The notes beneath the pieces are model-generated. The model made no database searches. It was not told where the DNA came from and saw nothing but the letters and a program-made list of their open reading frames with translations. Shown piece by piece: positions 1-8,668 of a stretch of 64,000 nt of DNA; within the stretch, counting starts at the first letter, position 1; every line of letters begins with the position of its first letter. Location: positions 1,600,001 through 1,664,000 of the forward strand of contig NZ_CP081870.1 in NCBI RefSeq assembly GCF_022170785.1, given 5' to 3'. This stretch comes from Rossellomorea marisflavi (GTDB lineage: Bacteria > Bacillota > Bacilli > Bacillales > Bacillaceae_B). The position numbers and the translations under genes were made by a program.

Positions 1-296
1 ACGATACCGACACTGAAAAGCGCCTTAAATTCTACAAAAGGGAAGGGTTCAAACATGCCGTGACAATCGGATATGCGAGAAGATCCCTTGCAACGAATGA
101 AGTCAATCCAATGGAAATCCTTTACTGGGCACCTCAGGATGAGCCTGAAGAAATGATTTATGAATCCATGAAGAAAACCTACGAACTGATTCATACTTAT
201 AAAGATGAAACGTTTTACGGTGAATCCTACGAGTCAGTGGAGGATGTTTTGACAATGGATGAGGATCGTGACGGAGATGTATTAAAAAAACTGTAG
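1..296 (+). CDS. yjbC: GNAT-family N-acetyltransferase YjbC, 3' part only
   Basis: The gene enters from the left edge; the open frame runs from base 3 to the TAA/TAG region at 296, giving 97 visible C-terminal residues. The end of the GNAT core is visible (residues reading EKRLKFYKREGFKHA), followed by the RRSLATNEVNPMEILYW segment and an acidic tail that I recognise from B. subtilis YjbC. In Bacillus yjbC lies directly upstream of spx, as here, and the two are partly co-transcribed. A terminator hairpin follows the stop within 10 bp. The substrate of this acetyltransferase is unknown. The missing N-terminal half should carry the acetyl-CoA-binding loop. Confidence 0.85.
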   Translation, partial: DTDTEKRLKFYKREGFKHAVTIGYARRSLATNEVNPMEILYWAPQDEPEEMIYESMKKTYELIHTYKDETFYGESYESVEDVLTMDEDRDGDVLKKL

Positions 297-302
297 CACA
301 CC

Positions 303-333
303 AACCTTATTGCGATTCGCAATAAGGTTTTCT
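303..333 (+). terminator. Terminator after yjbC
   Basis: A 12-bp perfect stem (AACCTTATTGCG / CGCAATAAGGTT) is followed by a short T run. It lies between yjbC and spx, so most spx transcription should come from promoters in the roughly 250 bp downstream of it. Confidence 0.8.
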
Positions 334-588
334 AAATGAAAATGGACTCTTATGTTTAACAGTGAGCAGAAGGGGTATATGTAGAGTAAATGGATATGAT
401 TATACTTTGTTAAACAAATGTATAAGAAAATTGACAAATTGGTTAAAAGTATATTCAACAAAACATTATTCATGTATAATACGTTATAGAGATTGCTTAT
501 TTAAACTTATTTTAATTAAACCGTATACGTTTAAATAATACTCTACCATAATCTTTTCAAAAAAATCTTGAGGGAGTGTGAATGATTC

Positions 589-984
589 GTGGTAACATTA
601 TTCACTTCACCTAGTTGTACATCTTGTCGTAAGGCAAAAGCTTGGTTAGAAGAACATGAGATTCCATATACAGAGCGCAACGTTTTTTCTGAGCCATTGA
701 GCATTGATGAAATCAAGGAAATCCTTCGCATGACTGAGGATGGAACGGATGAGATCATTTCGACTCGTTCGAAAACATTCCAAAAGCTGAACGTCGACCT
801 GGAGACCCTTCCTCTGCAAGAGTTGTTCGAACTGATCCAACAGAATCCTGGGCTTCTCAGACGCCCGATCATCTTGGATGAAAAACGCCTGCAAGTAGGT
901 TACAATGAAGACGAAATCAGACGTTTCCTTCCAAGGAAAGTTCGTACATTCCAACTCATGGAAGCTCAGCGCATGGTTAACTAA
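589..984 (+). CDS. spx: Spx, redox-sensing transcriptional regulator
   Basis: 131 residues, the standard Spx length. Spx is an ArsC-fold protein that binds the RNA polymerase alpha-subunit C-terminal domain and switches on thiol-oxidative-stress genes. The redox switch CTSC is at residues 10-13, and Gly52 and Arg92, the residues tied to alpha-CTD contact in B. subtilis, are conserved. The start is a GTG with an upstream GAGGGAG-type ribosome binding site. The 250 bp upstream is AT-rich with a TTGACA at 431 and a TATAAT at 475, compatible with more than one promoter. Its proteolytic adaptor SpxH lies on the reverse strand at 7.3-8.1 kb. Confidence 0.97.
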   Translation: MVTLFTSPSCTSCRKAKAWLEEHEIPYTERNVFSEPLSIDEIKEILRMTEDGTDEIISTRSKTFQKLNVDLETLPLQELFELIQQNPGLLRRPIILDEKRLQVGYNEDEIRRFLPRKVRTFQLMEAQRMVN

Positions 985-1027
985 TTCATATCCGCCCCGG
1001 TCGGAATGGCCGGGTACCTTTTCTAAA

Positions 1028-1084
1028 AAAAGGGGGCCAGCTAATGAAGGTACGTTGCGTATCCTTTTCAGCTGGTCCCCTTTT
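1028..1084 (+). terminator. Terminator after spx
   Basis: Arms AAAAGGGGGCCAGCT and AGCTGGTCCCCTTTT (1028-1042 and 1070-1084) pair with one mismatch around a 27-nt loop. The stem has T-rich sequence on its 3' side. Confidence 0.75.
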
Positions 1085-1273
1085 ACATTGGACGAGTTTT
1101 ATCACTTGAATTTTCTGCAAATATCCGCTAAACTGGCAAAAACACTTAGTTAATCAGCAGGATATGTGAAGTAAAATGGGTGCAAAATGTATTCCCATTT
1201 CAGTGGAATCAACATAAAATAGAAGTACAAGGTACAAACTAACCTAACTGTTTCTTCTATCTTCACCAGCAAT

Positions 1274-1338
1274 CGAGCTGCAAGGCTCGGAGGGTGCAGT
1301 CCCTTCACTAACTTCATGCAAGAAGGGAGAGGTGTCAA
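1274..1338 (+). promoter_or_regulatory. Structured mecA leader with possible SD-sequestering hairpin
   Basis: Three short complementary segments precede mecA. CGAGC/GCTCG forms a hairpin at 1274-1289. CCCTTC at 1301-1306 can pair with GAAGGG at 1322-1327, which is part of the mecA Shine-Dalgarno region. AGGG at 1291-1294 can instead pair with CCCT at 1301-1304. The last two pairings exclude each other, the layout expected of a translational switch. I do not recognise this as a known riboswitch class. The rest of the 355-bp gap between spx and mecA holds the spx terminator and AT-rich sequence with no ORF I trust. Confidence 0.35.
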
Positions 1339-2010
1339 ATGGAAATCGAACGCATTAACGAAAATACAGTCAAGTTTTATATATCTTATGGGGATATCGA
1401 AGATCGCGGTTTTGACAGGGAAGAAATCTGGTATAACCGTGAGAGGAGCGAGGAGCTATTCTGGGAGATGATGGATGAAGTTCATCAGGAAGAAGACTTC
1501 GGAATCGAAGGCCCCCTTTGGATCCAGGTTCAGGCCCTTGATAAGGGACTTGAGATCCTCGTGACCCGTGCACAGGTCTCCAAAGATGGTCAACGTTTCG
1601 AACTGCCGATCCCTGAAGAAAAGCTGAAGGATCTGCCGGTTGATGAACGGATTGAAGAACTCCTCGATCAGCACTTCCAGATCAAGCAGGACCCTGAAGG
1701 AGAAGGGGATGCTTCACTCGATTTCACTCTTACATTCCGTGATTTTGAAGATGCGATCTCCCTTGCCCACCGGATGAAGGACCAGCCGTTGGAGCAAATG
1801 GCCACAAAGCTATTGGCTTATGAAAATAAATATTATCTATACATTAAGTTTTCCGAAGAACACTTTACGGAAGAGGAAATGGAGAATACGCTCAGCATGC
1901 TCCTCGAATATGCGGATGAATCACGCATGACTGTACATCGTCTTGAGGAATATGGAAAAGTCGTCATGGCTGAAGATGTATTCGGTACGTTACGTACACA
2001 TTTTGCATAA
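1339..2010 (+). CDS. mecA: MecA, adaptor protein for ClpC
   Basis: 223 residues, matching B. subtilis MecA in length and sequence (begins MEIERINENTVKFYISYGDI). MecA delivers ComK, ComS and other substrates to the ClpCP protease and helps assemble the ClpC hexamer. The acidic linker near the middle (around QDPEGEGDASLD) separates the N-terminal substrate-binding domain from the C-terminal ClpC-binding domain, as in the family. The ATG is preceded by GAAGGGAGAGG, part of which can be hidden in a leader hairpin. Position after spx is the conserved Bacillus order. Confidence 0.96.
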   Translation: MEIERINENTVKFYISYGDIEDRGFDREEIWYNRERSEELFWEMMDEVHQEEDFGIEGPLWIQVQALDKGLEILVTRAQVSKDGQRFELPIPEEKLKDLPVDERIEELLDQHFQIKQDPEGEGDASLDFTLTFRDFEDAISLAHRMKDQPLEQMATKLLAYENKYYLYIKFSEEHFTEEEMENTLSMLLEYADESRMTVHRLEEYGKVVMAEDVFGTLRTHFA

Positions 2011-2084
2011 TGCCCAATACCGGTTTCTGATGAAATCGGTATTTCTTTATTTTTAAGAATCCATCCTGAAAGGTGTTCACGAGT

Positions 2085-3575
2085 GTGAAAAATACAGTGC
2101 GTGTTCTCTTGTTCCTGCTGGTACTTGTTATCAGTTACCTGCTCTACTTTGATCAGTACTTACATGGTGTAGTCAAATACGTCAGCTTGTTGTTCACCTT
2201 CTCCGTCATCTTGATCGGATTTTTGATCTTCTTCGAAAACCGCCATCCGACCCAGACGTTGACATGGCTCGTGGTGCTCGGAGCATTTCCGTTCCTGGGC
2301 TTTATCTTTTATCTGTTGTTTGGCAGGAACTTCCGGAAGGAACGGATGTTCAAGAAAAAATACATATTGGATAAGCAGACCTATCTGCGGTATGAACCTG
2401 GTCCGAAAGAAATGGATCGGGATTTGTTTCAGGACAAGTATTTCCGTCTAGCCAGGCGAATCGGCAACAGTTCGATTTCCTTTTCTTCTTCGACAAAGGT
2501 GCTGACCAATGGTGATGAAACGTTCCAGGAGATTTTGGACTGGCTGAAGACGGCGAAACATCATATCCATCTTGAATACTATATTGTCCGTCATGATGAC
2601 ATCGGCTCTCAAATCAAGGAGGTCCTCATCCAAAAAGCCAGCGAAGGGGTGAAGATCCGCTTCTTATATGACGCTGTGGGTTCATGGCAGCTTTCCAGGA
2701 AATACATCACCGAATTGAAAGAAGCAGGAGTCGAGATGGTTCCATTCGGTCCGGTTAAAATACCCATCCTGAATAATAAGTTCAATTTCCGCAATCATCG
2801 CAAGATCATCGTCATAGACGGTTCCATCGGCTTTGTGGGTGGGTTGAATATAGGTGATGAGTATCTTGGGAAGAACCCTTCCTTTGGATTCTGGAGGGAT
2901 ACCCACCTGATGGTGAAAGGGGATGCCGTCAGGACCCTGCAGCTTATCTTCCTCCAGGATTGGTACTATATGACGAGTGACGATTTCATCACACCAGGTT
3001 ATCTTACTCCTGACCCAAGCGAGGGGGACGGAGGCGTGCAGATGATCGCGGGAGGACCTGACAATGAAGTCAGCGTCCTGAAGAATCTGTTCTTCTCCAT
3101 GATCACATCTGCTCAAAAGAGTGTGTGGGTTGCGTCACCCTATTTCATACCGGATGAAGATATATTCTCAGCCTTGAAGATTGCCGCCCTCAGCGGAGTG
3201 GATGTGAGGCTTCTTGTACCCCACAAGCCTGATAAAAGAATTGTGTTCCACGCTTCCCGTTCCTATTTCCCTGAGCTCCTTGAAGCGGGTGTCAGGATCT
3301 ATGAATACCAAAAGGGCTTCATGCACAGTAAGATCCTCATCGTGGATGGTGAACTAGCTTCGATCGGCACGTCCAATATGGACATGAGGAGCTTTCATTT
3401 GAATTTTGAGGTCAACGCCTTCCTTTACAAGACGGAAAGCACCCTTGATCTTATGACTGAATATGAGCATGACCTGCTCCATGCAGAAGAGCTGTCACTC
3501 GATACATTCCAAAAGCGCCATCTTGGGTACAGGTTCCTTGAATCAACATCTCGTCTGCTCTCACCGTTATTATGA
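2085..3575 (+). CDS. cls: Cardiolipin synthase (phospholipase D family)
   Basis: Membrane enzyme that condenses two phosphatidylglycerol molecules into cardiolipin plus glycerol. Two N-terminal transmembrane segments (about residues 5-60) are followed by two phospholipase-D HKD motifs: HRKIIVIDG near residue 238 and HSKILIVDG near 414. I place the start at GTG 2085, 496 residues, because AAAGGTG lies 8-10 bp upstream; an upstream GTG at 2073 is in frame but falls inside that ribosome binding site. The gene lies between mecA and coiA, an order seen in many Bacillus genomes other than B. subtilis 168. Confidence 0.93.
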   Translation: MKNTVRVLLFLLVLVISYLLYFDQYLHGVVKYVSLLFTFSVILIGFLIFFENRHPTQTLTWLVVLGAFPFLGFIFYLLFGRNFRKERMFKKKYILDKQTYLRYEPGPKEMDRDLFQDKYFRLARRIGNSSISFSSSTKVLTNGDETFQEILDWLKTAKHHIHLEYYIVRHDDIGSQIKEVLIQKASEGVKIRFLYDAVGSWQLSRKYITELKEAGVEMVPFGPVKIPILNNKFNFRNHRKIIVIDGSIGFVGGLNIGDEYLGKNPSFGFWRDTHLMVKGDAVRTLQLIFLQDWYYMTSDDFITPGYLTPDPSEGDGGVQMIAGGPDNEVSVLKNLFFSMITSAQKSVWVASPYFIPDEDIFSALKIAALSGVDVRLLVPHKPDKRIVFHASRSYFPELLEAGVRIYEYQKGFMHSKILIVDGELASIGTSNMDMRSFHLNFEVNAFLYKTESTLDLMTEYEHDLLHAEELSLDTFQKRHLGYRFLESTSRLLSPLL

Positions 3576-3607
3576 ACTTTCCCGGGGAATCCCGGGGAAG
3601 TTTTTTT
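3576..3607 (+). terminator. Terminator after cls
   Basis: CCCGGGG is repeated around a 3-nt spacer and pairs with itself as a GC-rich hairpin flanked by CTTT/AAG, followed by seven T residues. Confidence 0.75.
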
Positions 3608-3663
3608 GATGGGGGAAAGGAAATGGACGTGCGCACGTAGAATGAGTGTGGAGGAGGTGTTTC

Positions 3664-4815
3664 ATGCTGACTGCTCATGTCAATAACCGTTTAGTCACCG
3701 CGTTCCATCATTCGAGAGGAGAACTCTTGAAGCTACGTTCATCCACTCCAACGATCACTTGTCCCCACTGTCGTAAGCCCTTGGTCCTCAAAATCGGAAG
3801 CAAGACCATCCCGCATTTCGCCCACCAACTAAAGCAAGACTGCCCCGTCATGCATAAAGGGGAGTCCCGTCTTCACCACTCGGGTAAGAAAATCCTTTAT
3901 GATCGGTTCCACAGTCTGTTCCCGGATGTGAAAGTGGAGTATTTCTTAAAGGAAATCAATCAGATTGCCGATGTGTTCATCAATTCGGGGAGCGCAAGAA
4001 TGGCAGTCGAGGTCCAGTGTTCGACCCTCTCTGCAGCAGAACTGAAGAAGCGGACAGAGGGGTACCGGTCTCTCGGCATCCAAGTGATATGGCTGTTAAC
4101 GGAAGGAGCCCCCAGGCCGAGCGGGGCACTCAGGCTTTCATCGTTTCAGCAAACCTTCCTGCGCCATGCAGAACCCCTTGGCTTATTCCTTCTTCTTTTC
4201 CTCCCTGATCGACAAGAATTCCATCTCTACCAAAATCTCATCCCCCTTTCTGCGAATACCTTCCATGCTTGCACGATTCACAAGATTCCCGTAAGTGAAT
4301 TCACCATACCCATGACTACCCAAGCACCTGTAAGATCATTTCCCTACAAAATTTGGGATCGCTCGAGGACTGGTTGGATCCAACGCATCCTCAGGTACCC
4401 AACCGAGCAAGCCTTTAAGCAGGAAGTATACCAGTCAGGTGATACGTTATTGTATCTACCTCAATGGGTGGGTCTACTTCCCCACTACCGGATCGAAACG
4501 CACCCTGTCATCTGGCAGTATTACCTTTGGAGTGATGCGTTGAAGAAAAGGGACGCAGGACTCGGCACAATCGTTTCTGCAATGGCTGTGAGGTCAGAGA
4601 GAGGTGAGGTGCGGGTCAGGGATCTGCCCCTTGTGGACCAAGGTGGCTGCCCTATAGAGGAAGCCGTCAACTGGTACTTATCTTTATTGGAGAAGCTCGG
4701 AATGGTCCGAATGGAGGGAGGGATGTGCAGACTTCTTCAACAGTGGGAATGCCCGGCGACGTTCGATCTCTATATGCTCCACCGAGCGGATTTTTCAGCG
4801 CGGTTCCGCATATAG
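3664..4815 (+). CDS. coiA: Competence protein CoiA
   Basis: 383 residues. CoiA belongs to a nuclease-like competence family needed for processing of internalised DNA during transformation; its exact biochemistry is unsettled. The visible N-terminal zinc-binding CPHC (residues 33-36) and the following GSKTIPHFAH segment are family hallmarks, followed by the restriction-endonuclease-like core (KILYDRF..., IADVFI..., AVEVQCS). I start it at ATG 3664, where GGAGGAGG sits 7 bp upstream, rather than an in-frame GTG at 3646. In B. subtilis coiA is controlled by ComK and precedes pepF, as here. The neighbouring MecA controls ComK turnover. Confidence 0.92.
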   Translation: MLTAHVNNRLVTAFHHSRGELLKLRSSTPTITCPHCRKPLVLKIGSKTIPHFAHQLKQDCPVMHKGESRLHHSGKKILYDRFHSLFPDVKVEYFLKEINQIADVFINSGSARMAVEVQCSTLSAAELKKRTEGYRSLGIQVIWLLTEGAPRPSGALRLSSFQQTFLRHAEPLGLFLLLFLPDRQEFHLYQNLIPLSANTFHACTIHKIPVSEFTIPMTTQAPVRSFPYKIWDRSRTGWIQRILRYPTEQAFKQEVYQSGDTLLYLPQWVGLLPHYRIETHPVIWQYYLWSDALKKRDAGLGTIVSAMAVRSERGEVRVRDLPLVDQGGCPIEEAVNWYLSLLEKLGMVRMEGGMCRLLQQWECPATFDLYMLHRADFSARFRI

Positions 4816-4908
4816 TATAGTGAGACCGATTAGTTGCAGGAATACGTTCGTTGAGAGAGAATAGTACTATTAAGGAAAAATTGCAAAAAATGAGGATGGA
4901 GGATCACT

Positions 4909-6732
4909 ATGTCTAATGAAACAGCTGTAAAACGCCTGCCGACCCGCAGTGAAGTAAAGCAGGAGCTAACGTGGAGGCTTGAAGATATCTTCCCGAGTGA
5001 CGAAGCCTGGGAGAAAGAGTTCAAAGAGATCCAGGAGCTTTCAGGCAAGGCAGGGGATTTCAAAGGAACACTCGGCAACGGAGCAGATGAACTATATGCC
5101 GCTTTTGCTTTCCAGGATGAGATCCTTGAGCGGATGGGGAAGGTTTATACATACTCACATATGCGCTACGACCAGGATACCACCAACTCCCATTATCAGG
5201 GGATGGACGACAGGGCGAAGAGTCTTTATACAAAGCTCGGCAGCGCATTTGCCTATCTGGTTCCGGAGGTTCTTTCCATCGAGGAGGAAAGGATTGCATC
5301 ATTCCTTGAAGAAAAAGCTGAACTGAAGGTTTATGCCCATGCCCTTGAAGAGATCAACCTTCAACGTCCTCATATTCTGACTGAGAAGGAAGAGTCCCTT
5401 CTGGCGCAGGCATCAGAGGTGTTCAGTTCATCAAGCAATACATTCGGAATGCTGAATAATGCCGATCTTGAATTTCCAAGTATCAAAGATGAAAACGGGG
5501 AAGTAACGGAAATCACCCACGGGCGATTCATCCGTTTCATGGAGAGCGGTGATCGCGCAGTCAGGAAAGAAGCGTTTGAAAAAGTCTATGAGACGTATGG
5601 TAAGTTCCGCAATACATTCGCTTCTACACTGAGCGGTGCCGTGAAGAAAGATAATTTCTCAGCGAAAGTTCGGAACTTTGATTCAGCACGCCATGCGGCC
5701 CTTTCAAACAATAATATTCCCGAGCAGGTGTATGATAACCTGGTTGAGACCGTCAACAGCAATCTGCATCTCCTTCAGCGATATGTGAAGCTGCGCAAAA
5801 AGGTCCTTGAGCTCGATGAAGTCCATATGTATGACTTGTACACTCCGCTTGTGAAGGAAGTCAAAATGGAAGTCGGGTATGATGAAGCCCAGAAGATGAT
5901 CCTTGACGGCCTCAAGCCTCTCGGCGAAGAGTATGCGAATGTCCTGAAGGAAGGGTTTGATAACCGCTGGGTGGACGTTGTGGAGAACAAAGGGAAGAGG
6001 AGCGGGGCCTATTCATCGGGGGCGTATGGGACGAATCCGTATATCCTTATGAACTGGCAGGATAATGTGAACAATCTGTTTACCCTTGCCCATGAGTTCG
6101 GCCACAGTGTCCATAGTTATTACACAAGGAGCGCACAACCTTACACGTACGGAAATTATTCCATCTTCGTGGCGGAAGTGGCATCAACGTGCAACGAAGC
6201 CCTCCTCAATGACTATTTATTGAAAACGATCGACGATGAGAAGAAGCGTCTTTATTTGTTGAACCACTATCTCGAAGGATTCAGAGGTACGGTATTCCGC
6301 CAGACCATGTTTGCCGAGTTTGAACATCATATCCACAAAAAAGCCCAGGAAGGCGTGGCTCTAACGTCGGAATACCTGACGAAGGAATATTATGAACTCA
6401 ACAAGAAGTACTTCGGTGAGGAAATCATGATTGATGAGGAGATCGGACTGGAATGGGCAAGGATCCCTCACTTCTATTACAATTACTACGTCTATCAATA
6501 TGCCACAGGCTTCTCGGCTGCAACGGCCCTTAGCCATCAGATCCTTGAAGAAGGCGAGCCTGCAGTCAAACGGTATATCGAGTTCCTGAAAGCAGGAAGC
6601 TCGGATTATCCGATTGAGGTGCTCAAAAAGGCGGGAGTCGATATGACAACGTCCTCGCCGGTTGAGGAAGCGTGCAAGGTCTTTGAAGAAAAACTCAATG
6701 AAATGGAAGCCCTTCTTGAGAAACTCCAATAA
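4909..6732 (+). CDS. pepF: Oligoendopeptidase F (M3B zinc peptidase)
   Basis: 607 residues, full length for PepF. It cleaves short peptides in the cytoplasm; in B. subtilis overproduction affects sporulation through Phr peptide degradation. The zinc motif HEFGH is at about residues 394-398, and the downstream glutamate ligand lies in FVAEVASTCNEAL. The ATG is preceded by GATGGAGGATC. It follows coiA by 93 bp and ends 10 bp before a strong terminator. Confidence 0.95.
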   Translation: MSNETAVKRLPTRSEVKQELTWRLEDIFPSDEAWEKEFKEIQELSGKAGDFKGTLGNGADELYAAFAFQDEILERMGKVYTYSHMRYDQDTTNSHYQGMDDRAKSLYTKLGSAFAYLVPEVLSIEEERIASFLEEKAELKVYAHALEEINLQRPHILTEKEESLLAQASEVFSSSSNTFGMLNNADLEFPSIKDENGEVTEITHGRFIRFMESGDRAVRKEAFEKVYETYGKFRNTFASTLSGAVKKDNFSAKVRNFDSARHAALSNNNIPEQVYDNLVETVNSNLHLLQRYVKLRKKVLELDEVHMYDLYTPLVKEVKMEVGYDEAQKMILDGLKPLGEEYANVLKEGFDNRWVDVVENKGKRSGAYSSGAYGTNPYILMNWQDNVNNLFTLAHEFGHSVHSYYTRSAQPYTYGNYSIFVAEVASTCNEALLNDYLLKTIDDEKKRLYLLNHYLEGFRGTVFRQTMFAEFEHHIHKKAQEGVALTSEYLTKEYYELNKKYFGEEIMIDEEIGLEWARIPHFYYNYYVYQYATGFSAATALSHQILEEGEPAVKRYIEFLKAGSSDYPIEVLKKAGVDMTTSSPVEEACKVFEEKLNEMEALLEKLQ

Positions 6733-6742
6733 GCGTTTAAAT

Positions 6743-6779
6743 AAAAAGACGCCCGCTGAACCACTAGCGGGCGTCTTTG
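6743..6779 (+). terminator. Terminator after pepF (works on both strands)
   Basis: AAAGACGCCCGCT pairs with AGCGGGCGTCTTT around an 8-nt loop, with A and T runs on either side. It can also end the convergent yizD transcript. Confidence 0.85.
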
Positions 6780-6793
6780 CTTTCGGGCAGAAA

Positions 6794-6967
6794 TCAGCGT
6801 TGAAAACCTTTGAATCGATGGCGTGTGAAGAGTGAATGGATGAAGATCAGCACGCATACGAAAAGAATCGGGGATGTGACATAAATCGGGATCAGCTTCA
6901 TGAGACCGAAAATATTGAGGATGAAACTGATTCCGATGAGTATCAGGAGGATCACCTGTTTCACCAT
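6794..6967 (-). CDS. yizD: Small membrane protein of the YizD type
   Basis: 57 residues, read on the reverse strand from ATG at 6967 to TGA at 6794, with AAAGGAGA 7 bp upstream of the start. It has two hydrophobic segments (residues 4-25 and 27-46) and a basic tail (RHRFKGFQR). B. subtilis has a small hydrophobic gene, yizD, at this position between pepF and yjbH, and length and topology agree. Function is unknown. Confidence 0.7.
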   Translation of the reverse strand: MVKQVILLILIGISFILNIFGLMKLIPIYVTSPILFVCVLIFIHSLFTRHRFKGFQR

Positions 6968-7182
6968 GAGCACGTCTCCTTTGGAAGCCGTTTTTTACTA
7001 TGTATATGTGCCAGAGTGAATTCTCATTCAATGGAATATGACAATATTGTGAAATACCATACAAACTCTTGTCATAGCCAGCCGGCTCATGGTATATTAT
7101 CAGTGTGAAGTTGATCACAAGCAAACATATACCCCTTTGTTTGACCGTGAAAAATTTCTCCCATCCCCTTTGTTCGTATTTG

Positions 7183-7216
7183 AAAAGCCGATGTTGGCGA
7201 CAACATCGGCTTTTCC
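7183..7216 (-). terminator. Terminator between yizD promoter region and spxH
   Basis: A 14-bp perfect stem (AAAAGCCGATGTTG / CAACATCGGCTTTT) has a 4-nt loop. The T run on the reverse strand ends the yjbI-spxH transcript; the hairpin is symmetric. Confidence 0.8.
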
Positions 7217-7250
7217 ATTTGTGCGATTATTATTATATCGGGATAATTAA

Positions 7251-8117
7251 TTACCCGATATATCTCCAAAATGTCCCGTGCTTTGCGGGGATCTTCTTCA
7301 CCTTCTGCTGAAGGGCCCACTTTTTCATTTCTTTCTCTACTTCCTCAACCGATAAATCGTATACAACGGCAATTTCCATCGTACCGACCAGGCGATAGTG
7401 CTTCAAGAATACATCCAGTGAGGGAAGCGTCTTTTTTTCCGGTTTCTCTGCAAGCATTTCTTCAATGATGTGTACGTAGACGTCATAAGGATACATACCT
7501 GCGATCTTCAACCCTTCGTCTTCAATGTTTTCATTGAAGAAAACCAGGGTAGGGATCTCTTCGACTTCCATCTCGGATGTGATCTTAACATCACACTTGA
7601 ACGCCTTCGCAGCAGAATCGGAGTGGATATCGTTCATGAATTCGTTCAGGTCCAGCTTGGCTGCAGTGGCGCATTCCTTTAATACATCGATGGAGGATAC
7701 ATCCCTTTTTTCAAGGAATAATCGCTCCTGAAGACAACGAAGGAATCGGATGCCCTGATGTTTCCCCTGAAGTTCGGCTGCCTTGATGGCGAATGATACC
7801 ACATAAGGCGAATCGATGGGATTTTCTTTCCATAGGCTGCCGTCGCAAGACATCCCCGAACGGCTGGCGGTCTTATCCCAGTGCTGGGCGAGATCCGCTT
7901 GTTTCTTTCTCGTTGCGATATTCAGCGAGGACAGCTGACCACTCAGGATGTAGCGGATGCGGAAGTATTGACCATATTCGATATGAAGCTTTTTCATGAT
8001 GGGTTCCAGGGCCCAGCATTCCGGACAAAGAGGGTCGACGAACATATAGATTTCCAGAGGCTTCTTATCGGCGCTGCATCCCTTCAACGGATGCCAATTC
8101 ACGCTAGTCAATGTCAT
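7251..8117 (-). CDS. spxH: SpxH (YjbH), adaptor for ClpXP degradation of Spx
   Basis: 288 residues from ATG 8117. SpxH binds Spx and hands it to ClpXP, keeping Spx low in unstressed cells; disulfide stress makes it aggregate. It is a DsbA/FrnE-like thioredoxin fold with CPEC at residues 31-34 and the conserved SRSGMSCDG segment. The start overlaps the 3' end of yjbI by 14 bp, and CGGGAG lies 6 bp upstream of ATG 8117; an in-frame ATG at 8132 is less well placed. The pair yjbI-spxH is translationally coupled, as in B. subtilis. Confidence 0.93.
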   Translation of the reverse strand: MTLTSVNWHPLKGCSADKKPLEIYMFVDPLCPECWALEPIMKKLHIEYGQYFRIRYILSGQLSSLNIATRKKQADLAQHWDKTASRSGMSCDGSLWKENPIDSPYVVSFAIKAAELQGKHQGIRFLRCLQERLFLEKRDVSSIDVLKECATAAKLDLNEFMNDIHSDSAAKAFKCDVKITSEMEVEEIPTLVFFNENIEDEGLKIAGMYPYDVYVHIIEEMLAEKPEKKTLPSLDVFLKHYRLVGTMEIAVVYDLSVEEVEKEMKKWALQQKVKKIPAKHGTFWRYIG

Positions 8118-8505
8118 TCTGCTCCCGTTCATCGGTATTCACCATATGGTGCGCGGTGAGTGCAAGGCGATGGAAGAAATCTTCGCGTACAGGACCCTCT
8201 AATTGTACGTCGTCCATTGCTTCATGCATACAGCCGAGCCATGCCTTGGCACGTGACTCGGTAATCGGGAAGGGAAGATGTCGCGCACGGAGCATGGGAT
8301 GTCCATGTTCTTCCGTGTAGATCGGCGGCCCCCCCAGGTATTGTGTCAGGAATTGTTTTTGTTTCCGTGCTGTTTCGGTCAAATCATCCGGGAACAGGTT
8401 CGACAGCTCCGGATGGCGGGCTACTCTATGGTAAAACGCTTCTACGAGCATGGAGAGTTTCTTTTCGCCGATTAGATTATAGGGCATGTTAGGTTTCTCG
8501 ACCAT
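8104..8505 (-). CDS. yjbI: Truncated hemoglobin (group II, YjbI type)
   Basis: 133 residues. Group II truncated globins bind heme and O2; in B. subtilis YjbI is reported to protect SpxH from oxidation-driven aggregation. Family marks are PYNLIGEKKL at the start, TQYLGGPP, and GHPMLRARHLPFPI carrying the proximal histidine. AAAGGAG precedes the ATG. It is first in a two-gene operon with spxH and overlaps it. Confidence 0.93.
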   Translation of the reverse strand: MVEKPNMPYNLIGEKKLSMLVEAFYHRVARHPELSNLFPDDLTETARKQKQFLTQYLGGPPIYTEEHGHPMLRARHLPFPITESRAKAWLGCMHEAMDDVQLEGPVREDFFHRLALTAHHMVNTDEREQNDID

Positions 8506-8637
8506 AAGAATGACTCCTTTTTACTAAGTTTGTAAGTTCATTCTAGCAAGCCTGCCGTGTTAGCACAAACAAATCGGCTTGCCCTTCAACCATAGTGTGA
8601 CCTCGATGGGGGAAACGTATGAAAGGGGGGCGGGGAA

Positions 8638-8668
8638 ATAAAAAAAAGCCGGCCCAGATGGCCGGCTC
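8638..8668 (-). terminator. Terminator after cwlQ
   Basis: AGCCGGCC/GGCCGGCT hairpin with a 5-nt loop; on the reverse strand it is followed by eight T residues directly beyond the cwlQ stop codon. Confidence 0.8.
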
